Shown here: piece by piece, positions 36,240-47,519 of the stretch | Layout of the letters: each line of letters opens with the position of its first letter | Position numbering within the stretch: position 1 is the stretch's first letter | Assembly (NCBI RefSeq): GCF_023053635.1 | Contig: NC_086178.1 | Span: forward strand, 45,592,726-45,656,725 | DNA: 64,000 nt | From: Elgaria multicarinata webbii | Taxonomy: Eukaryota > Chordata > Lepidosauria > Squamata > Anguidae | Direction of reading: 5' to 3' | Notes under the pieces: model-generated | Seen by the model: the letters and a program-made list of their open reading frames with translations, nothing else | Databases searched by the model: none | What the model was told of the DNA's origin: nothing | Program-made: the position numbers and the translations under genes

Positions 36240-37630
36240 AGTTTTCCTCCCATTCTGAAAGGTTGAAATGCCTCTCCTAAGGCTTAGTTACTGGCAGGAG
36301 AGCTTTAAGCCACAGTATAATGCCATTTGTTGTATTTGGGGGGTGGTCTTCCATTTTGCCTTCAGCCCCACCCACCACCGGAATGCGGTCCCTAAGACCT
36401 TCTCTAAAATGAAATTTGGCCCTGGGGCTGAAAGACGTTCAGCACCCCTGACCTATGGCTTGTAGTTCAGGGCACCTTACAGTCCACTCAAGCTCTTTGT
36501 TTTGCAAATTTACCTTGGCTCAGATCATTTAGCATGGTGGACATGATCAAACATTTGTTTTCGTAGGCTTAATGGGTGTATGTTTGCTATACTTTCAGTA
36601 TTTACTTTCCAGGCTATCTCAAGCCCATGCTGTACAGCAGCTGCACTCCCAATAAATAAGACAGGTGTTAGCTCACATCTTCTGTGTTTCATGTCAAAGA
36701 GTTCAAATAAATGATTATCATTTCATTATTTAGGCAAATCGACAGGGTAATTCTGCAGCTGGACAATCCTCTTCTTTTTTGCTTGGGCAGGAGGGGGGAC
36801 TGGAGTGGCTTCCCCCACAGTGCTGCAGTTATACTAAGCCTTCTTATGCAGATAGCACTATGATCACTGTGCAAATTTCAAAGCAGAGGGCTACCCTTGG
36901 TGAAGAGGGGGAGACCTGTTTGATCCCTTTCCTTTCCACCCAGAGATGTGGACTCCAAAGCAGGAGAAGGGAGTAACCCCACACTCTTCAGAGAAAAAGT
37001 GTTTTCCTTCAAAAGAGAAAATGGCATGGCATTGTTGCAGGAGCAGGTAATGTGCACTATTTTTTTTCCTTTTGAAAGAGTTATATGAGCTCTGTAAAAT
37101 GAAGAAGCATTCATTCTTTAACAAACTTTAAATTTAAAAACAAACAAACCACGTTGTGCCAGGCATGAGAAGTTGGAAAATATGTTGCTCATTCCTGAAA
37201 GTGAGGACATCCAAAAGCCAGATGAGGTTTTGCAGTGCTATCATCCTGCCTTATTCACACTCTTCCTCTCATAACCTTCCCGTGTTTCCCCACCACTTCT
37301 TGCATCTTTTTTCTTAACACAGAAAATCTATTAAGGGGAAAAAAGACAGAATAGCTGCACAATGCCCTCCATCTGGAAGCACCTTCAGTGACCACATAGG
37401 CACTATCCAATAGGTACTTGTGGCAGTAGAACCATTTTATGCACTTCATCTCAGAACTCCTGGTTTCTGAGGACTTTGTTTTGTGTTTTAGTGAAGCACT
37501 ATGAAAACCCAGTAAAACTGATTTGCTAGTGGGAGTAATGCAACATACAAAAAATGTGTGTATCCAGCTTAAGATAAATGAAAGCAATTCTCTAGCTCTG
37601 AAAATGTCCACAAAGGCTCTTCCCATCTAC
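36240..37630. other. Intergenic spacer
   Basis: No gene or clear repeat except worn single-copy-looking sequence. Nothing further supported. Confidence 0.35.
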
Positions 37631-37633
37631 AGT

Positions 37634-37765
37634 TCCATAGTGGGAAACCTGAGGCTGTCCAGGTATTGTTGGACTATAACTCCAAACATCCATGACCATT
37701 GGCTATGCCAACTGGGATTGATGGGAGTTGGAGTCCAACAATGTCTCCAGGGCCAACCATTCTCC
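37634..37765. repeat. Palindromic MITE
   Basis: GGACTATAACTCCAAACATC and a GGGAGTTGGAGTCCAACAAT inverted half around the GGCTATGCCAACTGGGA centre. Confidence 0.65.
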
Positions 37766-37900
37766 AACCCTGGTCTTTATTGCCATGTGAGAATAGCTTT
37801 CTAGTTGGTGGAAACTGCCAATAGCAAAATGAATTCAGAAGATTCCAAGTTGTAAAAGCATGATTTAAGGCTTAGTTCCAAATGCCCTATCTTGCTTTGG

Positions 37901-37901
<1 letters not shown>

Positions 37902-37947
<46 letters not shown>
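37902..37947. repeat. (CA)n microsatellite
   Basis: 46 bp of pure CA dinucleotide, 49 bp before the GC-rich hAT element. Confidence 0.98.
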
Positions 37948-37949
<2 letters not shown>

Positions 37950-37995
37950 TCTCTCTATTCAAATATAAAATGCTAAATAAAAGGTGCATGTAAAG

Positions 37996-39356
37996 TAGGG
38001 ATGTGCTCCGCTTCTAATCGGACCGGAGAAGCAGTAGTGGAGCGGGGGGCTTCGCCTGCCCTTAAGGCGGAGGCGAAGAGGATTGGGGGGCCGGCGGAGC
38101 GTGGCGAAGAGGATCGAGGTGAAGGCGGATCCTTCGCCTCCATCCGGAGCTCCGCCGGAAAGGTAAGTGGGGTTTACCGGGCCCTGCCGCTGTCGCTGTC
38201 GCCCATGCGGCGACGGCAGCAGGGCCCGGTAACGCCCCCCGCCCTCCTCTCCCTTACCTGCCTCCGTCCGCGGTCCGTCAGCGTCTCCAATTGAGCCCAT
38301 GGTTCCAGCAGGAAGTCTGGGCCGCACTTGCGGCCCAGACTTCCTGGTGGAACCGCGGGCTCAATTGAAGACGGCGACGGACCATGGACGGAGGCAGGTA
38401 AGGCCCCCTCCCCCTTGGTCCCTTACCGGGCTCTGCCGCCATCGCCGCATGGGCGGCGATGGCGGCAGGGCCCGGTAACCCCCCCCCCGCCCTCCTCTCC
38501 CTTACCTGCCTCCATCCGCGGTCCGTCAGCGTCTCCAATTGAGCCCGTGGTTCCAGCAGGAAGTCTGGGCCGCACTTGCGGCCCAGACTTCCTGGTGGAA
38601 CCACGGGCTCAATTGAAGACGGCGACGGACCACGGACGGAGGCAGGTAAGGCCCCCCTCCTCCTTAGCGGGCTCTGCCGCCGTCGCCGCATGGGCGGCGA
38701 TGGCGGCAGGGCCCGGTAACCCCCCCCCCCGCCCTCCTCTCCCTTACCTGCCTCCATCCGCGGTCCGTCAGCGTCTCCAATTGAGCCCGTGGTTCCAGCA
38801 GGAAGTCTGGGCCGCACTTGCGGCCCAGACTTCCTGGTGGAACCACGGGCTCAATTGAAGACGGCGACGGACCACGGACGGAGGCAGGTAAGGCCCCCCT
38901 CCTCCTTAGCGGGCTCTGCCGCCGTCGCCGCATGGGCGGCGATGGCGGCAGGGCCCGGTAACCCCCCCCGCCCTCCTCTCCCTTACCTGCCTCCATCCGC
39001 GGTCCGTCAGCGTCTCCAATTGAGCCCGTGGTTCCAGCAGGAAGTCTGGGCCGCACTTGCGGCCCAGACTTCCTGGTGGAACCACGGGCTCAATTGAAGA
39101 CGGCGACGGACCACGGACGGAGGCAGGTAAGGCCCCCCTCCTCCTTAGCGGGCTCTGCCGCCGTCGCCGCATGGGCGGCGATGGCGGCAGGGCCCGGTAA
39201 CCCCCCCTATGGGGGGGGACCGGAGCTCCGATCCGGATCCGGAGCTCCGAGCGGAGCGGAGTGGGCACAGGCGGAGTGGGGGCGGGGCGGAGCGGGCCGA
39301 TCCGAAAATGGTGGATCTGAAAGTGAAGCGGAGTGGGGGGTCCGTGCACACCCCTA
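37996..39356. mobile_element. GC-rich hAT element with tandem palindromic units
   Basis: A 1361-bp element with inverted ends TAGGGATGTGC / GTGCACACCCCTA and a perfect 8-bp duplication ATGTAAAG (37988-37995 and 39357-39364). The interior repeats a unit of about 240 bp; GGTCCGTCAGCGTCTCCAAT recurs at 38272, 38520, 38762 and 39001 (spacing 248, 242, 239). Each unit is itself a long hairpin (GCGGCCCAGACTTCC facing its complement) and carries a CAG|GTAAG splice-donor word on both strands. Long open frames here are by-products of the repeats. No transposase seen. Relative: 58816-59419. Confidence 0.9.
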
Positions 39357-39364
39357 ATGTAAAG

Positions 39365-40415
39365 TATAGGGTATCTGTAGACAAGAAACTAAGAAGGAAA
39401 ATCCTGGCAGTCTGTTCACAATCCAAGGGAAATAACCGTTTTGGCCTCTTTTGTTCCATTTAAATGAAATTCAGCATATATTTGTTTTCTCACAAAAGTG
39501 GTTTTGTCGAATTTCTGTGGGTTGTTATTAATCGTTTCTGGGCTTCAGCTCAGAAGCAGCAGCAGCAGCATTCCAGGTTCCAATTGATACAAATGAAGAT
39601 ACACGATAAGCAAACGTAGAATCTGCTGGAGGCAGAATGGAAGAAAACCTTGGCCAGTAGAATTTGCACCGTAAGGCCTTCAGTGCTCGCTTCGACTTAT
39701 AACTCTTCCCTCCTTAAAACAGCAGTGCAGGGCGGGTTTTTAAAAACAAAACAAAACAACCACCAGAAAGTCTGGCCCAAGGACTTAGCAGATCCTAGAC
39801 TTGTCAACACTAGACCCCCCCCCGACCCCCCTTCAGTCTGTCTCCCCCTCCCTCTCTCCCCCACCATCTGTCTGTCTCCCACTGTAACCCTTCGCCTCCT
39901 GAGGTGGCTTTCCAGTGCCCTCTCCCCAGCCCTCAGTTCTTTTCACTAAACACCCCTTCAAGCCCCCTCCCAAACGCTTGCTTCTTCCTCCAGTTCTCCC
40001 TGCCTGCTGCTTTCCTTCCCTTCAAGCCTGAACGTCAAAGGGTCCCACCCTTAAAACTGTCCTAAAAAGAATAATTTCAAATTGAGCCAATCAGTGAAAA
40101 GTTTCCCTGCTTTTCACTCAGCAAGGGCTGGGTGATTTCAAAGATGCTGGCAACTGGCACGGTCCTTTTGGTGCACTCCGAACTTTATAGAGACTGCGCC
40201 TAAGCAGGAGACTCATGAAAAACGCTCGTGTCTCCTAGGCACTGCTTGCTGGGGGACGAGCCTGAAAGGCATCTGACTTTGTTGTTCTTGCCCCCTTTTG
40301 ATTGCTAACCAGGCTGTTTAAAACAGGTGTCTCAGTCTGCTGTGAAATTATCCGCACGATGATTTTGTTTCGGTTTAGGTCCTGTGCAGACATGCCATTG
40401 TGAGATTGTCTTCAT
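39365..40415. other. Intergenic spacer
   Basis: Pyrimidine-rich around 39815-40020 (CCCCCTCCCTCTCTCCCCC). A CAGCAGCAGCAGCAG run lies near 39556. No gene recognised. Confidence 0.35.
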
Positions 40416-40417
40416 GC

Positions 40418-40419
<2 letters not shown>

Positions 40420-40490
<71 letters not shown>
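40420..40490. repeat. (CTTT)n microsatellite
   Basis: 71 bp of pure CTTT tetranucleotide. Confidence 0.98.
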
Positions 40491-41256
40491 ATGGACTCAA
40501 ACATCATGACCAGGGGGGTTGCCAGGCCTGGGCCCATACTTCCTCCACCCCAGGATGAATTCTTCAGGGCCTTGAGTGTCCATTGGTGCCAATGGAAGGG
40601 GTTCCCCCCCTCTGTCCACTTAACTGCCACACCAGAGGCAATTTTCAAGAGGGATTACGGCTTTTCATGGGTTAACTCTCCTCTTCCCACATGCTGTGAC
40701 ACCACTGTCTGTATGGCAATCAAGTGTAGAAAAAATGGGATGATCTTGGCTAGGCTGCAAATTAATCAAAGAATTAATTTTATTTGAGATGATTTGCCTC
40801 CTGTGAGATTTCAATAAATCCTAGAATTATTTCTAAATGTGCAAATATAAATTAGCATAGGCACATTTATGGAGATGCATCTTACGGGCCTGGGTCCTAA
40901 TTTTTTAACTGCCTAGCAATGTCCCTGATCATGACTATGTAATCCAGGCTATTCTTATTGCTTCTGTAAGCAATAGTAGTGACTAAACCACAAGGAATGA
41001 CGTCAAGACAGCCCCAAACCCTCACTCTAGTGTTACAGCGGAGGCATGGCCGGGCAGTGACTGGTGGAAGGCGACCTGCAATTGGTTGCCCTCCAAAGGA
41101 AGAGGGCAAGGGCTGCTCTGGCCCCCAGATGGCCACCCAGAAACTCCGTGCTCCCTCCTTGGCATCAGGATTACCTGATGACATCCTGGGGGAGGGAAGG
41201 TGCAGGGTTTCCAAGGGATACGGTGCCAACCTGGAGCTGTGAAGATACCACCTAAA

Positions 41257-41430
41257 ACAGCCTTCCCCAGCCTAATCCCCTTCAGATGTGTTGGATTGTA
41301 GCTCCCACCATTCCCAGGAGTTGATAGGAGTTTGTGGTCTCACACATCTGGAGGACACCATGCTAACTGTGGCTTGTGAGAGTTTTGTAGTCCAAAATAT
41401 CTGGAGGGCACAGGTTGCCTATCCCTGGAA
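41257..41430. repeat. Palindromic MITE (two overlapping halves)
   Basis: CAGCCTTCCCCAGCCTAATC with an inverted CATCTGGAGGACACCATG, then a second worn half ATATCTGGAGGGCACAGG. Confidence 0.6.
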
Positions 41431-41591
41431 TAGACCTATTTTTTTATAGTGCAAATAAACCTGTATTTGGGCATTACTGCTCTGGAATAAGGTGTGGACT
41501 CACATGACTGAATATACCTCCTTATGAAGAACATTACCAAATGAGATGTCAATAAGACGGGTTCAAGCCTGGCTTTCATCTTGACATGCTA

Positions 41592-41694
<103 letters not shown>

Positions 41695-41703
41695 CATCAC
41701 ATG

Positions 41704-42005
41704 TAGGGTGACCATATGAAAAGGTGGACAGTGCTCCTGTATCTTTACCAGTTTCATAGAAAAAGGAATTTCAGCAGGTGTAATTTGTATGCATGCAGCA
41801 CATGGTGAAATTCCCTCTTCATCGCAACAGTTAAAGCTGCAGGAACCCTGCCCTCTTTTGTATCTGGTCATACATCATCTGATATGATGGAGAGGGAATT
41901 TCACCAGGAGCTGCATGCATACAAATGATACCTATTAGAATTCCCTTTTCTAAACATCTGTTAAAGATACAGGAGCCAGGTCCTCCTTTTCATATGGTCA
42001 CCCTT
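41704..42005. mobile_element. hAT MITE, copy of 31415-31712
   Basis: Ends TAGGGTGACCATATGAAAAG and CTTTTCATATGGTCACCC. The target duplication is not clean. It begins 14 bp after the compound microsatellite. Confidence 0.8.
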
Positions 42006-42927
42006 CATGTGAACCCCCACCTGAATTTTGAATTGATACAACCCAGCACAGATTTAGCAGCTCAGTGAGATCTAGCCCCCAAAATATGCAGAAACCGAGT
42101 GACATCTTCCCACTGCTTATCAGTATTTCCTTACTTCACCGTGCACTGTTTAGCATTAATTTGGAAACTTTCAAGCAGTTTCCCCACATGGTGGATATAA
42201 CTAAAAGAAGAAGGAGCCCTATGCAGTTGTCCACAAATAAAATACAAATCAGAAGAGTAGCATATAACAGGACTGAATTACAAGGGATGGAGACTGGCTC
42301 CCTTATCTTGCATGATAACCCTATTAGCTGATGCTTTTAGAAGGCCATAGGGTAGTACAATTTGGCTAAAAATTGGGGAGTCAGAGGTGAGACTTGTAGA
42401 GTTCATTGAGAGTCCCCATCCTTTGCTTATAATTTGAGCACTGGTCCATAATATAACAAAGTTTCAGACTCACGGCATGTCTGGGTTGGGGTGGCTGGGG
42501 GGGAGTAAGCATTTCTAGAGAAGTTTTGCAACATCATAAGGTTGTTAATTAAATTGAAAGCCTTTGGAGGAAACTACAACATAAAAGCCTAGGTCAATAC
42601 ATCATATCCAATCTAGACCAAGGAACGCTGCATTTTGTTTTCTTTCAAAATACTCTTCAGTGAGTGCATCCCTATGGAAAATGTGGTATACTGTGCAAAG
42701 TGAAAACAACCATATTCTGTTCTGCGATAAAATATTCATATTGCTAGAGCTGCCTGCTGCATTCCAGGTGTGGAACTTGGAAGGGAACCGATCACCACAG
42801 GAACTGTGCCATGACTCCCTCTCCTGGTACTGAATAGTTAATGTTACTGCTGATATTGGGGGAAGCTCTGGATCTTCTAAACGTCCCTTTCTTTGCATAA
42901 CCTCTGCCAACCATCAGATGAAAATAA

Positions 42928-43494
42928 GGGCTTGTCTACACCTGCCATTTATCCCGGGGTGGTCATGACGTCATCCCTGTGCATCCAAATGACACACAGC
43001 TGATCCTGGGGTGAACTGGGGACAAAAACTCAGTTCTCCTGGGATAGCTGGGGCGGCTTTTTTCCTGGATTTTTCTGCCATCTCAGGACCACCCTGAGCT
43101 CTGCAGGTGGTGTGGCTCTCCCTCCTGGGGTCCTCTCTCTTCCCTATGAGTAGCGGGGCTCAGGAAATGGGTACAGAGCTGTGCTTGGGGAGTCCGTGGG
43201 CATCGGGGGAGAGCATTTTCATCATCTTTAGAATGGCACTTGGCATCTTCCAGGGCCGAGTTTGTTGGGTTGTTTAAAAAAACAAAACACGTTCTTTCGA
43301 GCAGGATCACACCTGTGCAATTGTGCAAATGTCTCCTCTTTAAAAATAAATAAATGTTGCCCTGGAATATCTCTCTTTACTTCTGGGACAACTTGCTGGC
43401 AAGTGGCCCCTGAGGGACGATCCTCAAAGTGGAAAACTTCGTGATCATCCTTCCCCACTCCCCAAAGGGCTGCAGGTGTAGATGAGCCTGAAGT
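42928..43494. mobile_element. DNA element of the seven-member family
   Basis: Ends GGGCTTGTCTACACCTGCC and GGCTGCAGGTGTAGATGAGCC. Subterminal GTGCATCCAAATGACACAC at about 42978-42996. Non-coding interior. Confidence 0.55.
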
Positions 43495-44249
43495 GTGCAT
43501 GCTGTTCAGTGAAATAGCAGTTACTGCTGTAGAATAAGTGATATGAGACCATTGGACATCGTCGCTGATGCTTAAAAACATTTATGATAATTCCTAATAC
43601 ACTTTTAATTACCCTAAATTTACACACTTTTTCCCCAAGGCTGACACAAATCTAGCATCAACACATCCATTCTAGCAAAGTTGTTCCACTTGGTATCAGA
43701 AGACACACATCCCCAGATGACCTTCTGGCAGTCATTGAGCAATATACACAGTTATTAGGAACAGTAGCCAGGGGCTTACATAATAAGAAAATAAGCAGTG
43801 CACTGTATTCCAAAGTTATTTTCTTTGTTTGTGATCAAATGCCCCCTGGTTCTATTAACTTCATGCCCTGACATTATTCTAGCCGTAATTGTGTTTTGCA
43901 AGCAGCAACACAGCTGCCCTGCCCAGCTGTGTGTGGTATTTAGACAGCATAAGAAGAATAACAGGTATGAACAGTTATTGCATGCACCTATATGAGATCT
44001 GATAAAACATATTTGGGCTTCCACCAAAAAGGCCTGCTACATGTTTATTTGGAAGTAACTCATACTGAAATCAGTAAATACATTTAGAATTGGGATGCTC
44101 ACCTCCATCATAAGCATAGTCAGCAGTAATTAAGTGCCAATGAAATTTATAAGATGCATTTCCACACTCTTACCTGATCCACTGAGGATGAAGCAAAATG
44201 CTTCTGCAGGCAAATGCTTTGGTGGAATGAGAACTGCATGTGCAGGGAT

Positions 44250-44251
44250 GG

Positions 44252-44284
<33 letters not shown>

Positions 44285-44300
44285 TATGGTTGTGGATTTG

Positions 44301-44334
<34 letters not shown>

Positions 44335-44348
44335 ATTATTATTATTAT
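44250..44348. repeat. (TTG)n/(TTA)n microsatellite
   Basis: Two TTG arrays separated by TTTATGGTTGTGGATT, passing into TTA. Apparent poly-Val/Leu/Cys frames are artefacts of this array. Confidence 0.95.
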
Positions 44349-44925
44349 ATTTTCAGTTTAAACTTTGGTTCTTATTGTTGCCCATTAAGAAATTCAAAAC
44401 AAACACTCCAAGTGTAAGAAACCTAACAGCACTGCAAAGTTTCTAATACTTGATGGTACAATTATGCTAAACGGTTTTTCAAAACAGCCATATCAATTAC
44501 AGACAGTCAATTTTTCAAACACAACTATATCAGTTACATCTGGCAGTAAATTTCACATAAAAGTTATATCTGGCAATCTGTGGACCGCCAGTGTGATTCC
44601 TTTTGGACTATGAAAAGTCTTCCTCAAGTGCTGCTGTAGATACATCATATTGTAATAACAATTTCCAGAGACTAATCATATGGAGTTTACTTTCCTGAGT
44701 GACTGAATTCTTTCAATGGTTTACTGGTTGGTAGAAGCAAAATAGCCCACTAAATTTGTGGGTTAAAAGTGAGTTAATCTCCCCATTTTTTAAAAAATCC
44801 GCCCTTCTATTCTGTTTTATTATTGCTCACCTTGAGAGCCATATCTATTTATTTATTTATTTATTACATTTCTATACCGCCCAATAGCTCTCTGGGCGGT
44901 TCTTGATGTAAAAGTCAGGTATGAT

Positions 44926-44926
44926 G

Positions 44927-44966
<40 letters not shown>

Positions 44967-44967
44967 G
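44926..44967. repeat. (GATA)n microsatellite
   Basis: About ten GATA units, directly abutting the nested hAT element that follows. Confidence 0.95.
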
Positions 44968-45305
44968 CAGTGGAGGCAGGCGGCTCAAATAGCTCCTTCA
45001 GAGTTCTGGGGGGATCTACACTACTGCTTTTAAAGCGCTTTAAAGCACTTTGAAAACGTTTTGAAAACTGTATATGCAGTGTGTTCTGGGCCCAAACAGT
45101 TGTCAAAACTGTTATAAAGCGCTTTAAAGCGCTTTAAAGCAGTAGTGTAGATCCCTGAAACCCAGAGTGCATTCAACGCTCCACTGGCATTTTTGTTTTT
45201 ATGCTCTTCATGGTTTTAATTTTTGTGAACTGCCCAGAGAGCTTCGGCTATTGAGCGGTATAAAAATGTAATAAATAAATAAATAAGAGCCACCAACCTC
45301 CACTG
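44968..45305. mobile_element. hAT MITE holding two later insertions
   Basis: Outer ends CAGTGGAGGCAGGCGGCTC and GAGCCACCAACCTCCACTG, flanked by GATAGATG and GATAAATG (one change). Inside it, 45009-45158 is a palindromic MITE (GGATCTACACTACTGC / GCAGTAGTGTAGATCC) and about 45180-45290 is an L2-type tail (AACTGCCCAGAGAGCTTCGG ... AATAAATAAATAA). Another copy of the palindrome lies at 63588-63735. Confidence 0.85.
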
Positions 45306-45624
45306 GATAAATGGGGTGCTGTGCACACAGATCTCCCAGACTAGGATCTGTATTTGAATACACATATATAGGATTGTAGGATGGGGAACCATGATTGTAC
45401 CACCAATCATCTGCTGGTGACTTGAAGGGAGTGGAGTTGGACTCAGACTTCCTATCCCTTTGAAACAGATCACCGGCTCCTGTAAAAGCTGACAGCACCA
45501 ACCCACCACTGCTTTCACATATCACTGGATGGGGAGAAAGCTTTTTTTTAGTATCAGGCAGAGGTGGAGGGGAGGGGGTATTCAGTGAGTGAATTGCTGC
45601 ATAAGGCTTCTCCAGAAAAAGGGC

Positions 45625-45790
45625 AGTATCCAATGGTATTCTGACACAGAATAAACCCTTTGAAGTGAATGGGCCTAATCTAAGTAGGACTACATTGGAT
45701 GCTGCCCATTGTGTCGTAGGGTGTAATCCTATGCATGTTTAGACAGAACATGCATAGGAATATGTCCTTGGGATTTCAACATGCATCGGA
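45625..45790. repeat. Two palindromic MITE copies
   Basis: 45627-45712 (GTATCCAATGGTATTCTG facing CTACATTGGATGCTGCCC) and 45718-45790 (GTGTAATCCTATGCATGTTT facing GCATCGGATTGTGC). Confidence 0.6.
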
Positions 45791-46169
45791 TTGTGCTACG
45801 TCGATTGACTTGGGGAAGGGCGGGAGAACCGTTTGCCGCTCTGCCTCAGTCAGCACAAGGTCTCAAGCTGGCCCTGCCGCCCTGGCAATGCCAATGTCAT
45901 GAAGAAGAGGCCTTGCAGCAACCGGTAAGGAAGAGGTACTCAGGCAGAGGATGAGCTTGTCCCAGCAGCCTCAGCTTCTGGATGAACCAGTGTGTGGTTG
46001 AAGTGTTGATGTTAGAGCATTTTAGGAGGCATCCTCTTTCCCCCAGAGGCAGCTGCTGATCCTGCCATCCTGGTGCGATCACTGCGAATGGCATTTCAAG
46101 AGGAGAGGATAAAAGGGGAAGAGTTTCACAAAGAGAGGTGCTAAAATACAAGGTGATGACATTCACTCT

Positions 46170-46330
46170 TCCAAACCCTCATCAAACAAATTAGTGTGCA
46201 TAATTAGCCTCCAGGTTCCGAGGGGGTGTCATTAATTAGTATGCAGAGTGTTTGTTTAGGTAAGGGATCCCTTTTCCCTTGCTCTTTAACTTTTAACTGA
46301 AAAGAACATCTTCAAATTGCTTTCAACTTG
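46170..46330. promoter_or_regulatory. Candidate enhancer (homeodomain/FOX words)
   Basis: Repeat-free stretch about 1 kb beyond the hes8-like 3' end with GCATAATTAGCC, TCATTAATTAG and TGTTTGTTTA within 80 bp. These are words bound by homeodomain and FOX proteins. Function is only inferred. Confidence 0.25.
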
Positions 46331-46634
46331 GAAAACCATAGCAACCAAACGTTGCCTCTCAAGTTTAGATTCTCCCTACACTTGTAATTAGGGTTTTCTT
46401 TTCAGTCTTTCCTTCTGAATTTCGGATGCGTGTCTCACCTGGAATTATGGGCATCTACCTTGCTACCCTGGGGTGGGGTGGATGGGAGTAACACACATAT
46501 CCCAAACTCCCAATAAAACCAAAAAATTGTGGCAGCTACTAGCGCTAACACAACAAGAACAAAAACTTGACTCGAAATAAGTATTTTAACCAATACCTGC
46601 TTTTAAGGAATAACTTTTGGGCATATGTGGATTA

Positions 46635-46684
<50 letters not shown>
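46635..46684. repeat. (AAT)n microsatellite
   Basis: About 16 uninterrupted AAT units. Confidence 0.97.
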
Positions 46685-46686
<2 letters not shown>

Positions 46687-46927
46687 CTTTATTACTACTA
46701 CTGCAGTGAAAATGCCAAAGAGCTGATCATTTTCTCACTACTACTTCTTCATCAAGACCTGACCAAGCCTTTGCCTATGTCAGGGCTCTCCAATGTTTTG
46801 GGGTCAGTAGTAGGCACATTTGGAAGTTTCAGAGAGTGTTGTGGGTGCTTTTATGAATGGGCAAGCTTCATAGCTTGCCCAAAATACTCATTTCTCAGAA
46901 GTCAATCTGGGATGCAATCCTACGCAT

Positions 46928-47519
46928 GTACCCTGGTCTTTAGTACACCTACAGGAGCACACCGGCTCCAAAAAGCGTTTTAAAGAGACATATCTATAAG
47001 ATACATATAAAAGAGGGTCTAAGATTAGAAATAAGATTTTCCCCCCCAAGACATTTTTCTGGGGGCTCACAGCGCTCATGCGCTGCCGTCAAGACGAGGA
47101 CCCGGACGGAGTTGGACTGAAGGTACAGATGATGTGTAAGGTGGAATGGAGAAAAGTAGCTGCATGAGCCCATAACAAAGGACAGCATTTCACTGTTGTC
47201 TCTATTTTTATTAATCATTTGTTAATTCTTTTAATAATGTATGAAAAAGAAACATTATATAAGTCACGTACACTAAAAAGAGCCCAAGAGAAGATTCTAT
47301 AAAATAATTTAGGTGAATTAAATAAATACAATATAATAGCAGCCTTCTATAATGCAGGCTACACAGAGGTTTACTCCGGCCTGAAGTACCCTGGTCTTTA
47401 GTACACCTACAGGAGCACACCTGCTCCAAAAAGTGTTTTAAAGAGACATATCTATAAGATACATATAAAAGAGGGTCTAAAATTAGAAATAGGGTTGTTG
47501 TTTTCCCTGAAGACATTTT
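46928..47519. repeat. Direct duplication of the hes8-like 3' UTR start
   Basis: 46928-47058 and 47386-47519 are near-identical direct copies offset by 458 bp. Both run from GTACCCTGGTCTTTAG through a shared GAGGGTCTAARATTAGAAATA to ACATTTTT. The gene-proximal copy ends exactly at the stop codon, while the distal copy stops matching there and continues into unrelated CpG-containing sequence. This points to a local segmental duplication, not a dispersed repeat. Confidence 0.8.
47205..47518 (-). other. hes8: Probable 3' UTR of the hes8-like gene, with AATAAA
   Basis: Downstream of the TAA stop the minus strand runs to an AATAAA at 47212-47207. The first about 130 bases (47386-47519) are duplicated at 46928-47058. 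No strong GU-rich element follows the signal, so the 3' end may lie further on. Confidence 0.35.

Noticed and set aside
38278-39097. Several 100-180 residue open frames on both strands
   Set aside because: They lie wholly in the palindromic units of the hAT element, repeat each other, and run equally well on both strands.
40412-40648. Lys/Glu/Arg-rich frame
   Set aside because: Translation of the CTTT microsatellite.
44134-44446. Poly-Val, poly-Leu and poly-Cys frames resembling membrane segments
   Set aside because: Direct translation of the TTG/TTA microsatellite in its three frames.
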